Assembly (NCBI RefSeq): GCF_000972845.2
Contig: NC_040016.1
Span: 19,680,098-19,744,097 of the forward strand
DNA length: 64,000 nt
Source: Larimichthys crocea
Taxonomy: Eukaryota; Chordata; Actinopteri; Sciaenidae
Direction: 5' to 3'
The position numbers were made by a program, and so were the translations under genes. Below are positions 11,206 to 22,519 of this stretch, in pieces. The notes under the pieces were generated by a model. The model had not been told where the DNA came from. It worked only from the letters and a program-made list of their open reading frames with translations, and made no database searches. How positions within the stretch are numbered: position 1 is the first letter of the stretch; every line of letters starts with the position of its first letter.

Positions 11206-11800
11206 AACTTTCAGGGTGCCGTTTTGTTCTGGGCAGCGTGAAACTCAAACCTCAGACTGAACCAGGTTTGTTCTGCTTCATGTTCACGGAAGAAAACTGA
11301 AAGAAATCTCCGTCTTATCAAGTCATTTAGCCTTAAAGTCTTACAAACATGCTCGCAGGGTGAGATGATTGCACCAGTTTCTTGCAGAAATCAACTTTTT
11401 AAACACATTTTTTTAAAAAAGTGTTTTCTTAATACTCCAGAATTTTGATGTGATCTGCCTTACTTTGTCTTTTTTCAAGATACTGGCATTGATTGTTCAG
11501 TGAGGAAAGTGAAATTATCTCACCCTGTTGGTATTTTTCTAGATTTATTGAATGTAAGATTAAATGACATTATTATAAGAAGGATGTTTTTTTTAAACAG
11601 TTCATGTTTGGTAGAGTGTGTCTGATGCTGTAAAGTGCTGCCTTTTTTTTTGTTTTGTTGTTGTTGTTGCACACAAAGGGAAATGGGCTGGGTGGTGGGA
11701 GTGAGCCCAAACAGCCAATCGGCATCAAGCTGGCTACATTACGCTGCAGCTGATTGGCCGATGCAGACTGTCATTAACACAAAAGCCCTTTACTGTACAA

Positions 11801-11806
11801 AATAAA
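11801..11806 (+). terminator. poly(A) signal AATAAA for the CCER1-like gene
   Basis: AATAAA lies 596 bp after the stop codon, in a region that changes from mixed to AT-rich composition. No earlier AATAAA is seen in the 3' UTR. Confidence 0.6.
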
Positions 11807-11829
11807 AAGATAAAACCTAAAAAAAATAT

Positions 11830-14000
11830 ATATAAATAAATGATTGATGTAACACGTGCTGATTGGTGTTCTTTGTGGATTTAAATGAGTGTTTTTATTT
11901 TTTTTATGTCAAGTGTCATATTCAAGTGCGTAGAGTTAACAAGGCCAGTGTGTCAGTGAGTCATCCAGGCTGCTTGGAGTGAATAACGCACAGTTAAAAC
12001 CTTGTAAAAACAAACACTCCCATGGCAATGTGTGAGAGGAGCATCAAGATCAGAAGTTCAGACGAGAGCAGCGAAGAAAAAACACATTCAACATTAGTTA
12101 AAATACAAAAAAAAGTGCAGAAATAAGAATTTAAAAACTTTTTCAGGGGGAGGGAGGGGTGCATGATGAAGAAATAGATGAAACCAACCAACAACCAATG
12201 CACACGTAGCACAGTTGATGATGAAAAAACTGCTTTAATCCAAGATGGGACATGGACACATAGACAAAACAACTATATAATGCATGTAACAGAAACAAAT
12301 AATAATACATAATAATAAAACTGAAGCATGACACAAGATGTAACTTATTTCCATAGTGGAAATAAAGCATATCAACAAAGACGGCTGGTGTCTGGTGTAC
12401 TAAGGCACTGAAATATTCAGGCGTACATAAATCTCTACTCTGTTTCTAAAAACTCTAATGTGCTCTCAGTATCTGACACCATCTGCTCAGCTAGTCCCAG
12501 TTAAAACTAGATTTATGAATGAACCAGAGACATTTTGTTATAAAACCAACGTTGATCTCTTAGTAGTCTGTTAGATATTTATACACTTGCCCTGCGAGTA
12601 TAACCTTATCAACAATGTTAAACCAACATTTAAGCATTATGAAACTTTAGATGGGCTTTGGAGCAGGAAGGCGGGAGAAACACTGCGTTCCAGAGCAGTC
12701 GGAGGGGATTACATAAAGTGAAGTGGGCTGGTCACACCCACTTATAGGACGGGTAGGGAGGTGTAAGCCTCTTTGTGTTCATGTGTCATAAACTAATAAT
12801 GGTAGCGGGTCAAAGTGTAAGGAACAGGCAAGGTTCTCTGATTTTTTAAGATTCATTATTCTGCCCTTCAAAGTGAGACAGCAAGCTGGCTGTATAATAA
12901 CTGTATAATAAAGAGAGTTATGTTAAGTTATGCCCTCATTTTAATGCCCCTTTCAGTCTGATTATTTTACCCCTCCAGAGGCCTGCAGCCTACATAATGC
13001 ACATACTGTACTCTGTCTTCAGCCTACAAACAAAATGTTCTCCTCCCTTTGACCTATATGAGAAAGTTAACTTTATTTTAATTACTGAATTCAATCTAAC
13101 AAATTAAAGAACAATTTAATACTTTGGGTTATGTGCTTTAGAGTTACATAGTGTTTTTCTCCATTTTAGCAACTATCTCCTTTATTAATGTACAATCAAC
13201 TGAATTGCCACGATGTTGTGGTTATATTTTGGATGAGTGTGGACGTGTACATTCAGCTTTAGGTTCAGATAAGTAGCTCTCCAGTTAGCTTTAATATGAC
13301 ATGGATCTCTTGGTGTAGCTGTCTGTTTATTTGTAGCAGAGCAGTAGTTTGTGGGTTTTTTAACCCAAAGCACTTACTGTAAGGTTTTACATGCTTTTTT
13401 TGTTTTATTAGAATTATACAATTATTTATTTCATTTTTAATTTCTTACACAGTAACACAGATTGTCAAAAATTTACTGATGGTGCTTGGCTATGTAATGC
13501 AGGATTATTATATCATATTTCTCTGTTTTTATTGGACAGTTGAGTCATTTTTTCATCCTCTAAACCAGATTTACACAGATACGAGGATTTAGACCTGTAG
13601 TGTACAAGAATACTTGATTCTGAAAGTGTGAAAACCTGTTCAAGGTAAGTAGGTAAACTGGGTCTGGAAGAACCTGCTTGGGGACCCTGGGGCAAAATGG
13701 AGCTGTGAGCCTCCCCATAACCCCGTTTCTCCAAATATCTGTGCAATATTAGGACTACACATCTTGTAATATAAACCGGAATAATAAATAATAAAGATGA
13801 TGAAAGTATTTTGTACTTTGAGGGACTACAAGACAGGACCTTGAGATTGTATTGTTGCGATTAAACACCTTTAAAAGAAATATGTGCTGTACTTAAAGAA
13901 ATATTTTTCAACCTTTCCACATAATGTAAGACATTCTTTTATATCATCCACTCCTAACTCATCCAGTCCTGAAACAGAGGCTCTCTCTGTGTGCCTCTTG
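11830..14000. other. intergenic, no gene seen
   Basis: No recognisable protein, RNA or complete mobile element. Short frames lack similarity to any family I know. Composition is AT-rich. Confidence 0.55.
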
Positions 14001-14007
14001 TTAATTA

Positions 14008-14100
14008 TCAGGGCCGGCCCTAGGCTTTTAGGCTTTTAGTGGCCCTAAACAAGATTTTGTTTATGGCCCCAAAAAACTCCAGGTGCAATCAACAAATTGA
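14008..14100 (+). mobile_element. fragment of a dispersed fish repeat (GGGCCGGCCCTAGGC type)
   Basis: It begins GGGCCGGCCCTAGGCTTTTA and continues GTGGCCCTAAACAAGATTTT and ATGGCCCCAAAAAAC. I recognise this 'gggccggccctaggc...ggccccc' pattern as a frequent teleost DNA-transposon end. The class is uncertain. Confidence 0.4.
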
Positions 14101-15275
14101 ACACGCCCAAGCAGACAATAGAGATGAACCAATTAATTAACAAACAGAAACGTGATGTGAAAAGTAAATGAAGGAGAACAAATTGTTCAAAGCTCTGTGA
14201 ATCCTGCAGGAGCAAAGAAACCAGCTGTTATTAAACTAGAAAGAGTTAGCTGAACTGTTCTGTTTGGATCAGGAGGAAAGCGACAAATCTGAATCTGCAG
14301 GTTAATGAACATGTGGTGTGAGAGCATGTGAAGAGTTAATTGTGTGAGTCTCACAGTCATTGCGTGAAAGTTGGCAGCCCCTCAGCGAGTCAGTCAACTT
14401 AACACCGTGTAAAGTGAGGAATGAGCAACATAAGTCCAAGTTAATATGTGCCCCAACCCTTTCCTGTTAATTGTGGCTCTAAGCAACCAGATAGCCTGCT
14501 TATTATTGCTATCTGAGCCCAGTCCTTCAGTGATTATAAAAACCAAAAAGATAATAACTCACAGTGTAATGCAAGGTGCAGACCTGTGTATTGTCATCCA
14601 TAAATGCTCAATTTGGTGGTGTGATAGTGTTTTAATTTAAGCTTTTAAGAGCCTTTCCCTTAAATTTTTTGACATTATTTAAGATTTGCTGCAGATTTTA
14701 TGATGTTTATATCATGTTAACCTTTCAGAGTGCTGGATCAGGAACCTTCTTAGTCCGGTTTTGTCAGTTTGGGATGATTTAATCATCTCAGATCACAACA
14801 GCAATTCAAATAAAGATCCTGTGTGCCGCAAAGAAAACCTGCCTGACAGGAGACAAAGGTGGCACCAAGTGACTTCATGCCAGCAGCAGATCTAACCTCC
14901 TCAGGCTGACCTTTGACCTGTAGATCAGCTGATCAGCTCAGGTACCGAGGGTGTGTTAACCAAGAACACACACACACAGACAAACACACTGACCTACGAT
15001 GTGTTTGCACTGTTTCTTATCTTATCAGAGGACTCAGTGCTCGGGGACACAGCTGTTTAGTCTCCACTGTCTGCGTTGTATCTACTGAGGCTCATGTTTC
15101 TACTTTTTCTGCTGCTGTCATCAGCTTCTACTTTAAAGCCTTTAAAGAGATGCTGTTTCGCAATGCTGCCTCTGATTGGTCAGCTGACACGGCCAAACAC
15201 AGGAAGAGAGAGTGAGCCATTCAACAACAAGTAGAGACAGAGTTGTAGTATGAACAACGGTTAGAAAGATCAGCG
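14101..15275. other. intergenic, no gene seen
   Basis: Only short frames with no family resemblance. No repeat was recognised up to the CA array. Confidence 0.5.
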
Positions 15276-15353
15276 ACACACCCACACACACACACACGCA
15301 CACACACACGCACACACACACACACAGACACAGACACACACACACACACACAC
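15276..15353. repeat. imperfect (CA)n microsatellite
   Basis: CA units with interspersed CG and GA steps over about 78 bp. Confidence 0.95.
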
Positions 15354-15929
15354 CCTGTGGTGCTAGTTGCTGAAATCTGAAATCTGTGAGCCATGTTGTG
15401 AGTTTAAAGTTTAATATTTAAGGTGTTAATGATTTCCTTCTGTCTTTATAATCACGTCTCTATGTGTGAAACTTTTTTACAGGTTAGTGATGATTAAATT
15501 AAAAACAGTTCAAAAGTAAAAAAGTATCACACCATGTCACTTCGTGCTCTGGGTACGATCACCAATGAGAAGTATGTAATGCTTCACGGCACTAAGTCAC
15601 ACACCACCAACTACTACTACAGGGACCACCAGGAATAACAGGAGGTTTTTAAAGGCCTGTGAAGCCGGTGTTGTGCCAGAACTGGAGCTGGGGAAGCAGG
15701 TAGTGTGCAACAGCCTCTATTGACATAATAACAGAAATCAAAAGGGGAAGTTCACGGAGGGTGAAGAAGAGGAAAGATGACTGCTGTTGGTCTAGTAAGT
15801 AATATTAGCTGGCTGCTATGTCTTGTGTTGTCTTCCTCTGTAATTTGTTGAGGATATATACTGCAGAATAGTTGAATTAAACTTTCAACTGGCATGGTGC
15901 CCTACCCACGATGAAATTTGTCAGTGACT

Positions 15930-16345
15930 GACTTAATATTGGAGCACCCCAAGGCTGCATTTTGAGTACTCTCCTGTACTTCATGTACACACACCATCAA
16001 AGCCAGTTTGCTGACGACACAGCAAAGAAGGTAAATGTCAATGTTAATGTCAAGACAGAAACCTCCTCCTGAACTTCAGCGAAGGCTAAAGAGATCATAG
16101 TGGACTTTAGGAAGAGAGTGGACAGCTTCAAGTATGTCCACAATGCAGAGGGCCTGACGTAGTCTCTGCATAACTGACTCTGTGGTGAGGAAGGCGAGGC
16201 AGAGACTGTTTCACCTTAGATGCTTGAGGAAATTCAAGATATCCGTTCAGATACTGAAGAATTGAGAGCATCCTGATGGGGAACATTAGTGTCCACTCTG
16301 CAGGGAGTGGTTTGTTTGGCTGAACGTGCAATAAGCTGTGGCTAG
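15930..16345 (+). mobile_element. degenerate LINE reverse transcriptase fragment
   Basis: Read with frameshifts, the plus strand gives the RT block GAPQGCILS.LLYFMYT, an FADDT-like remnant (ttgctgacgacacagc), KEIIVDFRKR, FKYVHN and VRKARQRLFHLRCLRKF. These follow the usual order near the C-terminal half of a teleost LINE ORF2. Stops and frameshifts make it non-functional. The superfamily (L2/Rex1-like) is an inference. Confidence 0.7.
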
Positions 16346-16379
16346 AAGACATCTATAACAGAATATTTCTATCAAAAAT

Positions 16380-17160
16380 AAGGCTAGGAGAGTCATTTAG
16401 CATTCCAGTTTTTATGTAATATTGTTCAGTATTTCTGGTTTTAATGGCCTTTTAGCACCACGTCCCACAAAGCCCAGGGTTTTTGCTGATTAAAGTCACA
16501 GCTCGTCAAAAGAGGTGAGAGGACGCTGTTAGTTCAGACTGTGATAACAGCAGCACAGAGACACGCTTCTGAAAAAACTGCTGAATGAAACACTGCATTG
16601 AGTTACAGAAGCTCGGACACGACACCAGGACTTCGGCTCTCGACACACTTTAGTCCGTCTCTCTCGTCTTGTCTCGACTTTCAGCTGCTCGATAAAGGCA
16701 AAATGATGAAATCAATGTCCTGTAATAATGATGATGATGATACACTGAGTGCTCAGGGCCGGATCCACTGTGGAGCTCGGCATATTGACTTGAGACAGGG
16801 CTGTACCGGATCTGGTTATCCTGGATATTATTTTGACTGTGGTGCTGTGTGTTGTGGGAAATGATACTTGCAGGGGAAACAGGATGAAAATCATGATCTC
16901 TATAAGGTTTTTTTAGACTCCTGGTGTTTCCTCACAGGTCACATGATGACATTATTGTCACGTTTCAGAACATCTGCAGTGAAATCAGACCGAGCATACC
17001 GGTTTGTGTTTTTCAACCAGAACTAGTAACCAATCAGAGAGTGACCTCAGTCGCTGTGGTTCTGTATACAACCGAAAAATCCTGGAAGAAACCTCTGTTA
17101 GCTCAGTGTGTGTGTGACTGGGAAGGGGGGTGTGTGTGTTATGAATACATGAAGTAATGG
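16380..17160. other. intergenic, no gene seen
   Basis: No recognisable protein or RNA. Short frames only. Confidence 0.45.
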
Positions 17161-17190
17161 AGGGAGGAGGAGGAGGAGGAGGAGGAGGAG
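17161..17190. repeat. (AGG)n microsatellite
   Basis: AGGGAGGAGG followed by pure GGA/AGG units. The opposite strand is a CCT tract like that at 22469. Confidence 0.9.
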
Positions 17191-17849
17191 TGGATGGAGT
17201 TGGTCTATCTTACTTTGGAGTGGAAAAGTACAGCTCTCCGCTCCGGAGGCGGAGACTTCTCTGTTGAGTACACAAGCCAGCCAATGAGAGGACAGAAAAA
17301 CACAATGATTGACAGCCGTGCACAGCGGAATGACAAACCAGCAGCGAGGCTCCAATTCTGAACTCGGGCCTTCATATAAACTTTAAGTTTTGTGTTTTTA
17401 ATGAGAAGCTGCAGGCTCAGAGATTGCACACTGAGGTGAAATGGCAGATCATGTGGAAAGGATTTTACATTTCTGGAAGCGACTGAGATGAACTGTGAAG
17501 ATTAAAGCAACTTTGAAAGAGTTGAAAAGGTTAATTTGACATTTACAGGGATTTTTGTGATATGTAGTGAAAGTTTTCTCACATTTTGAGGAGGCAAAAC
17601 ACAGATGAAACGTTACTGACCCATCCAGTCATAGGTACGTCAAACTTTGGCTTCCTTCACATGATGAAGTCCTGTACATGGATCTCAAGTAACACAGATA
17701 CTTTGTAAAATGAGGCAATGCAATGTAAAGGGTCTTTTTTTAAATCATATTTCCAAAACCAAAAAGAATATATTAAACACTGCCACCAACATTAGCATGC
17801 CCAGATACAAGCACTTAAGCATTAAGCATGTTTCAATATATCCATCCAT

Positions 17850-18040
17850 CCTTTTTCAGTAATCTTTATCAAGGTCGCAGGAGGCTGGAACTGATCCCAG
17901 CAACCATTCACACTCTCATTCACACCTTTACGGTCACCAATTAACCTGCGTGACTTTGGACTGTGGGAGGGAGAGAACTAACGCCGACACGGGGAGAACA
18001 TGCAAACTCCACACAGAAAGGCCGAGGTTCAAAGCAGGAA
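17850..18040 (+). mobile_element. teleost dispersed repeat, 'GGTCGCAGGAGGCTGGAAC' family, copy
   Basis: The landmarks, in order, are AGGTCGCAGGAGGCTGGAAC, ATTCACACCTTTACGGTCAC, CAATTAACCTGCGTG, CTTTGGACTGTGGGAGG and GGGGAGAACATGCAAACTCC. This element is very abundant in fish genomes. Other copies or parts lie at 19080-19215 (minus), 21393-21465, and inside the tandem unit at 37445-49150. Confidence 0.75.
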
Positions 18041-18064
18041 TCTTCCTGTGTGAAAAATAAAATA

Positions 18065-18665
18065 TTCAGTGTTAAAGGGTCAGTGGTGGCATCTAGCGGT
18101 GCAGCTGCCCTCCCGTTCCTGAGAAATTACGGTGGCTGCAAAGTGTTATAAAAATGCGAAAGGCCCTCTGTAGAACCAGTGTTTAGTTTGTCCGTTCTGG
18201 GCTACTGTAGAAACATGACGGTTCAACATGGCACCTGTAGAAAAAGCTCATTCTGACCATTGAGACATCTGTAATGGCATCTACCTGTCAATCAAAGCGT
18301 CCACGCTCTTAATCCAGCATAACTTTAAGCCTTAATATAATGTGAACAGGTGAGTTGTATATAAATTCACCCTCAGTACAGTTGTCATGAACGGGGAAAT
18401 TAGCTACAGAGACCAAAACTGTTTTTTGTACCAGGCTGTAAACATGTTTATTTCTGCTGTGAAGTTGGACATTTGGACATGGGGACTTATGGAGACTGAC
18501 TCACTTCTGGAGGCGGCCTCAAGTGGACGTTTGAGGAACTGCAGATTTCAGCACTTCTGTTGGAGAGATTGCTGCTTGATTCTAAGATAACATAATTCTT
18601 ATTTTCAGATAATTAAAACATAGTTATGCATATTATATTTACATTTATGCCATGTTCAGTAAACA
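18065..18665 (+). mobile_element. MITE-like element interrupted by a MNGEIS-family insertion
   Basis: The left part (18065-18240) holds TGGTGGCATCTAGCGGTGCA and GTTCTGGGCTACTGTAGAAA. The right part (about 18580-18665) holds ATTCTTATTTTCAGATAATT and ATGCCATGTTCAGTAAACA. Both flanks match pieces of the TIR element seen at 37400-37530. Between them lies the MNGEIS core (about 18290-18545). This is nested insertion: the MITE is older than this MNGEIS copy. Confidence 0.55.
18290..18545 (+). mobile_element. dispersed repeat (MNGEIS family), copy 3
   Basis: Plus-strand reading frame starting at 18387: MNGEISYRDQNCFLYQ..., NMFISAVKLD, TWGLMETDSLLE. It is nearly identical to the copies at 8336 and 32370, but in the opposite orientation to them in the window. 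Confidence 0.75.
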
Positions 18666-19079
18666 GAGCTCTCTTATATTGGACACAATGAACTCCACTA
18701 CACAAATAAAACAGTGTTCAAATCACAGCACCATTGATGCAAATATAAACCGGTGTGTTACTGCTGTTGTTAACAGGCATGTGTGGTCGGGTGTTTTTCA
18801 GCACAGAGCACAGGATGATCACACTCTGCCTCTAAAATCTGTGTCTGTGGTTGATTTGTCACTAAAGTGTGTCACAGTGAACAGACAACAGTGGTAATCA
18901 TTGTGTTGATAGTTAAAACACACACACCCTCACACATCATCACAGAGGTGATGATTATACGCACCAGAACGCGCATTGTCTTTGACACACTTCTTACTGT
19001 GTGTGTGTTTTATTAAATATTCAGCATGTAGCTGCTGGTTAAAGACTTAATAGTTCAAATACAAGGTGCTCGCGGCAAG

Positions 19080-19215
19080 AAGTTTTCTGGTTTGAACCCC
19101 GTGTCTTCGTGTCCGGCTTCCTCCCACAGTCCAAAGACGTGCAGGTAAATTGGTGACTCTTAGGGTGGCATGGGTGTTGCCCAATGCCGGGATAAGCGGT
19201 TATAGAAAATGATTA
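19080..19215 (-). mobile_element. teleost dispersed repeat, reverse copy
   Basis: The plus strand reads GGCTTCCTCCCACAGTCCAA, AGACGTGCAGGTAAATTGGT and GGGATAAGCGGTTATAGAAA, the reverse complement of the 17850 family. Confidence 0.7.
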
Positions 19216-19429
19216 GATAGATGGTGAAACACAGGTGGATCAGCACACACGTACACAGCCTTAGTAGTACACAGTTACAGTACACTGACTATTACAGCTT
19301 CATTTCATTGTACTGATGGATGTTCGTCTCTTTAACCAGAAAGAATCGTGACTATCAGAACCAGAATCAGTTTTAGTGACCAGGTATGTGTTCCCCATGC
19401 ACACACTCAGGTATAGACATAAATCCGGT

Positions 19430-19855
19430 TTTAACAGACGACATCACATTTTACAGACTTTGGCTCCCCTCCATCAGCTCCCTGTGCGTTTTAAGATTGA
19501 ATTTAAGATTTTATTTATCACTTTTAAATCACATCAGGGTCAGTACAGGCCAGTCTGCAGCCGAAGATCCCCAGGTGGGACCCCTCAACTTTGGAACGAC
19601 CCACCTGAGAAGACGAGGCTCCCTGATTCCTGATCCCTCATTTTTACAGAGCTAACTTTTTGTGATGACGTCTATTTATTTATTTATCTCTTTATCTTTT
19701 ATTGTTATTTATTCTTTTTATCATATTATTGCTTTCTCTTCATTGTTCTGCCTCTCTCTGTGGCCTTCTTTTATGTCCTCTGCTCTGTAAACCACTTTGT
19801 AAACTCTATTATTTAAAAGGTTCTATATAAGTAAAAATATTATTATTAATATAAA
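19430..19855 (+). mobile_element. LINE 3' end (C-terminal RT block plus tail)
   Basis: One frame reads HHILQTLAPLHQLPVRFKIE and then FKILFITF, matching the LxWLPVRxRIxFKILLLTFK block at the C-terminus of many teleost LINE polymerases. It is followed by an AP-LWN-LP remnant and an AT-rich 3' tail ending CACTTTGTAAACTC...TATATAAG. Frames are broken. Confidence 0.7.
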
Positions 19856-20186
19856 TACAGCTGATAACAAGGACAACAAGCCTGAGATGGTGTAAAAGAT
19901 GCTGAGATAAATGTGGTTTATGTAGCAGGTTGTTTTATCTACATGAGGTAGGTGGGTGACAGTGTATACAGCATGAACAGCATGAGTAGACTGTGTATGA
20001 GTGATGATATTTATGTGTTTCAAGAACAAAAACTGAATTTAAACAGTGAGATTAAATCATTTAGAGGTACAGTGAATGTTTGAGGCAGTTTATTATCGTG
20101 TTGGCTTCAGCATGGCAGTCACTTTTATCGTCTGTGAGGCTGACTAGTGTGTGTGTGTGATCTGTTTCCTGATACTCCACTGTACT

Positions 20187-20187
<1 letters not shown>

Positions 20188-20241
<54 letters not shown>

Positions 20242-20373
20242 GAGCTCAGCTCAAGAAAAGAGAGAGAAAGTAACGGAGTTGACATCCTCTCAGCATTGTG
20301 GTGAATGTTTCACAGCACTGACAATCTGCTCAAGGTACACAAACACACGCACACACACACGCACACACACAGG

Positions 20374-20430
<57 letters not shown>

Positions 20431-20452
20431 ACACACCCACACAAACACACAT
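20188..20452. repeat. two (CA)n arrays with a GCGCGCGC segment
   Basis: Pure CA at about 20188-20239 and a second, longer imperfect array at 20338-20452. The second contains AGGCGCGCGCGCACAC, an alternating purine-pyrimidine run with Z-DNA potential. Confidence 0.95.
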
Positions 20453-20459
20453 TCCACTG

Positions 20460-21390
20460 GCTGTGTGTGATTAGTTCAGACTGAAAGAGCCGAGCAAGAG
20501 AGCCTCATATGAAGAGAAGAAGATCTGTTGTTTCATTTCGTGGATCGAAGTTCAAGTGAATTCATTATCAACACACTCATGACGGAAATGTGACTCAAGT
20601 TTCAGTCCAGAACTCTGACATCTACGAAGAGTAGAAGTGTAGCAGCATACAGTACGCATCTGTTCATACACGTAGGTAAGAATGTGTGAACTTTATACGG
20701 GCATGTTTGAAACTCACAGGTCAGGATTCCTCACAGGTCACAAATGAGCTTCAGTCATCAACATTTGGTGGTGGAGTGACATTATAAAGATGTTTGTACA
20801 CATGCTGTGGGTTTGGTATTAAGCCTGCCCAAGTTTGGGCTTTGAAATAAAAGGTTTGGAGCATGTGTGCATTTATTTTGGATTATATGGGGTTCACACT
20901 CCACCAGGTGAGCTACCAGGGCTCTGCAGGTAGTAAACTTTGATATTCCCTTCTGCCCCACCATCACCAGCCAGCACCAGTCGATATCCAACTCCTTCTC
21001 CTTCATACAACGCCTCCTCACATCCTCTGTGCACTTCTATCCATAACATGCAATAAACCTGTCTGAATTTAAATCCATACTGGTCCTTTGTCTGTGATTT
21101 TTTAAATTTCTGTACCCCATCACAACATTGAACTGTATCAATCCTCCTGAAGTAAAAGTACACTGTTGTTATACTGTCTTCTTTACACTGGAACACGTGG
21201 GCTATAGGTCAGCAGTATGTTTCTGACAATACTCTTTTCATTGGACCTTTGTGCCAAAGTTAGAAAGTACCTTATAAAAAGGGAACTGTGTACTTTTTGT
21301 AGTTTAAGGTGCTTTTAGGTTCAGTTTAGGTTCTTCCCCCAAACTTTGACCTACCGAGTTCTGCTGCTCGGTAGGTCATACTGCACACAT
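20460..21390. other. intergenic, no gene seen
   Basis: No recognisable protein, RNA or named repeat. Confidence 0.5.
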
Positions 21391-21392
21391 AT

Positions 21393-21465
21393 CATCCATC
21401 CATCTATTTTCTGTGACCGCTTATCCTCATCAGGGTCGCGGGGGGCTGGAGCAAATCCCAGCTGA
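21393..21465 (+). mobile_element. teleost dispersed repeat, 5' fragment
   Basis: CATCCATCTATTTTCTGTGA, CCGCTTATCCTCATCAGGGT and CGCGGGGGGCTGGAGC are the start of the 17850-type element. It breaks off at about 21465. Confidence 0.7.
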
Positions 21466-21469
21466 CTTA

Positions 21470-22468
21470 GGAGGTGGGGTCTGCTTCTTTCAGCCTTTCA
21501 TTGTAGCGACCCCCCAGCATAATCAGGTTGGTGTTCATAACCTCCCCACCCCCCACACTTCGTCTACCCGAGAGCGGTCAGGGATTACTATGGTGCAACA
21601 CATGGGAGCTACCAACAAATGCTTTAGATCACCAGGCAACATTTCTGCTTTAGTCCTAAAAGAACTTTAATAGATAGAAATGCATCTCATATTACTGAGG
21701 TAACTGGGCTTGTTAACATGTATAAAAACAATATTTAGCCTAAAGTAAAGTTTGATTTTGAGTTCTTGTCCCCTGTGTTAAATATTATTTAAGGGTCGAT
21801 AACGCTGAGAGCAGCAATTTTATTTTATTCTCCACAACTGCCCTGACCTCTCACCTTGTTTACTTGTGCCTACCTATAAATTAAGAGGAATAACACTGTA
21901 AGTTATGTGTCATGATTTAAAGATAATAGAGGTACAACATACAAAAAAACTAAAGTTACTATTAAAGTGCATTGCTGAGGCACAAAATCACAAATGACGT
22001 GAACTCAATAGCAATACAACTGTGACTTTATGTCAAAGTGTGTGCATATATCAGTGTTAGCAGCATGCAAATGAAGTTACCGCACTTGTAGCAGCAAAAC
22101 AAAGTGCGTCATTCTTTAAGACAGTAGTGCTGTCAGTAGTGAAGGCGCAGTCGGTGATAAGTTATGAAATGAAATACAATTTGCATCACATCTCCTGAGC
22201 TTATCACGCTCTGCATGTAAAGTAACACCCAGCTGTGAGGTACATGTGTAGGGACGGCACGGGAGTGATACATCTTGAATGTGTGTCAGTCTGACAACAC
22301 AGACCGACACAATCGCTGGCGTATAGGACACGTCTGACACGTAACCCATGTGTGTGTGCCCCGAGGATACAAACAAGGAAGTGAAACAGGAAACGTCCTC
22401 GTCCAATTGGCTGGTTGGGACACACAGACCTGCCTAGTTACTAAACAGCTCAGTGACGCTGAACACAC
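21470..22468. other. intergenic, no gene seen
   Basis: Short frames without family resemblance. No RNA gene recognised. Confidence 0.45.
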
Positions 22469-22515
22469 CCACCTCCACCTCCTCCTCCTCCACCTCCTCC
22501 TCCTCCTCCTCCTCC
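22469..22515. repeat. (CCT)n microsatellite
   Basis: CCT/CCA triplets over about 47 bp. Frames across it are simple-sequence artefacts (poly-Ser or poly-Arg). Confidence 0.9.
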
Positions 22516-22519
22516 GTCT

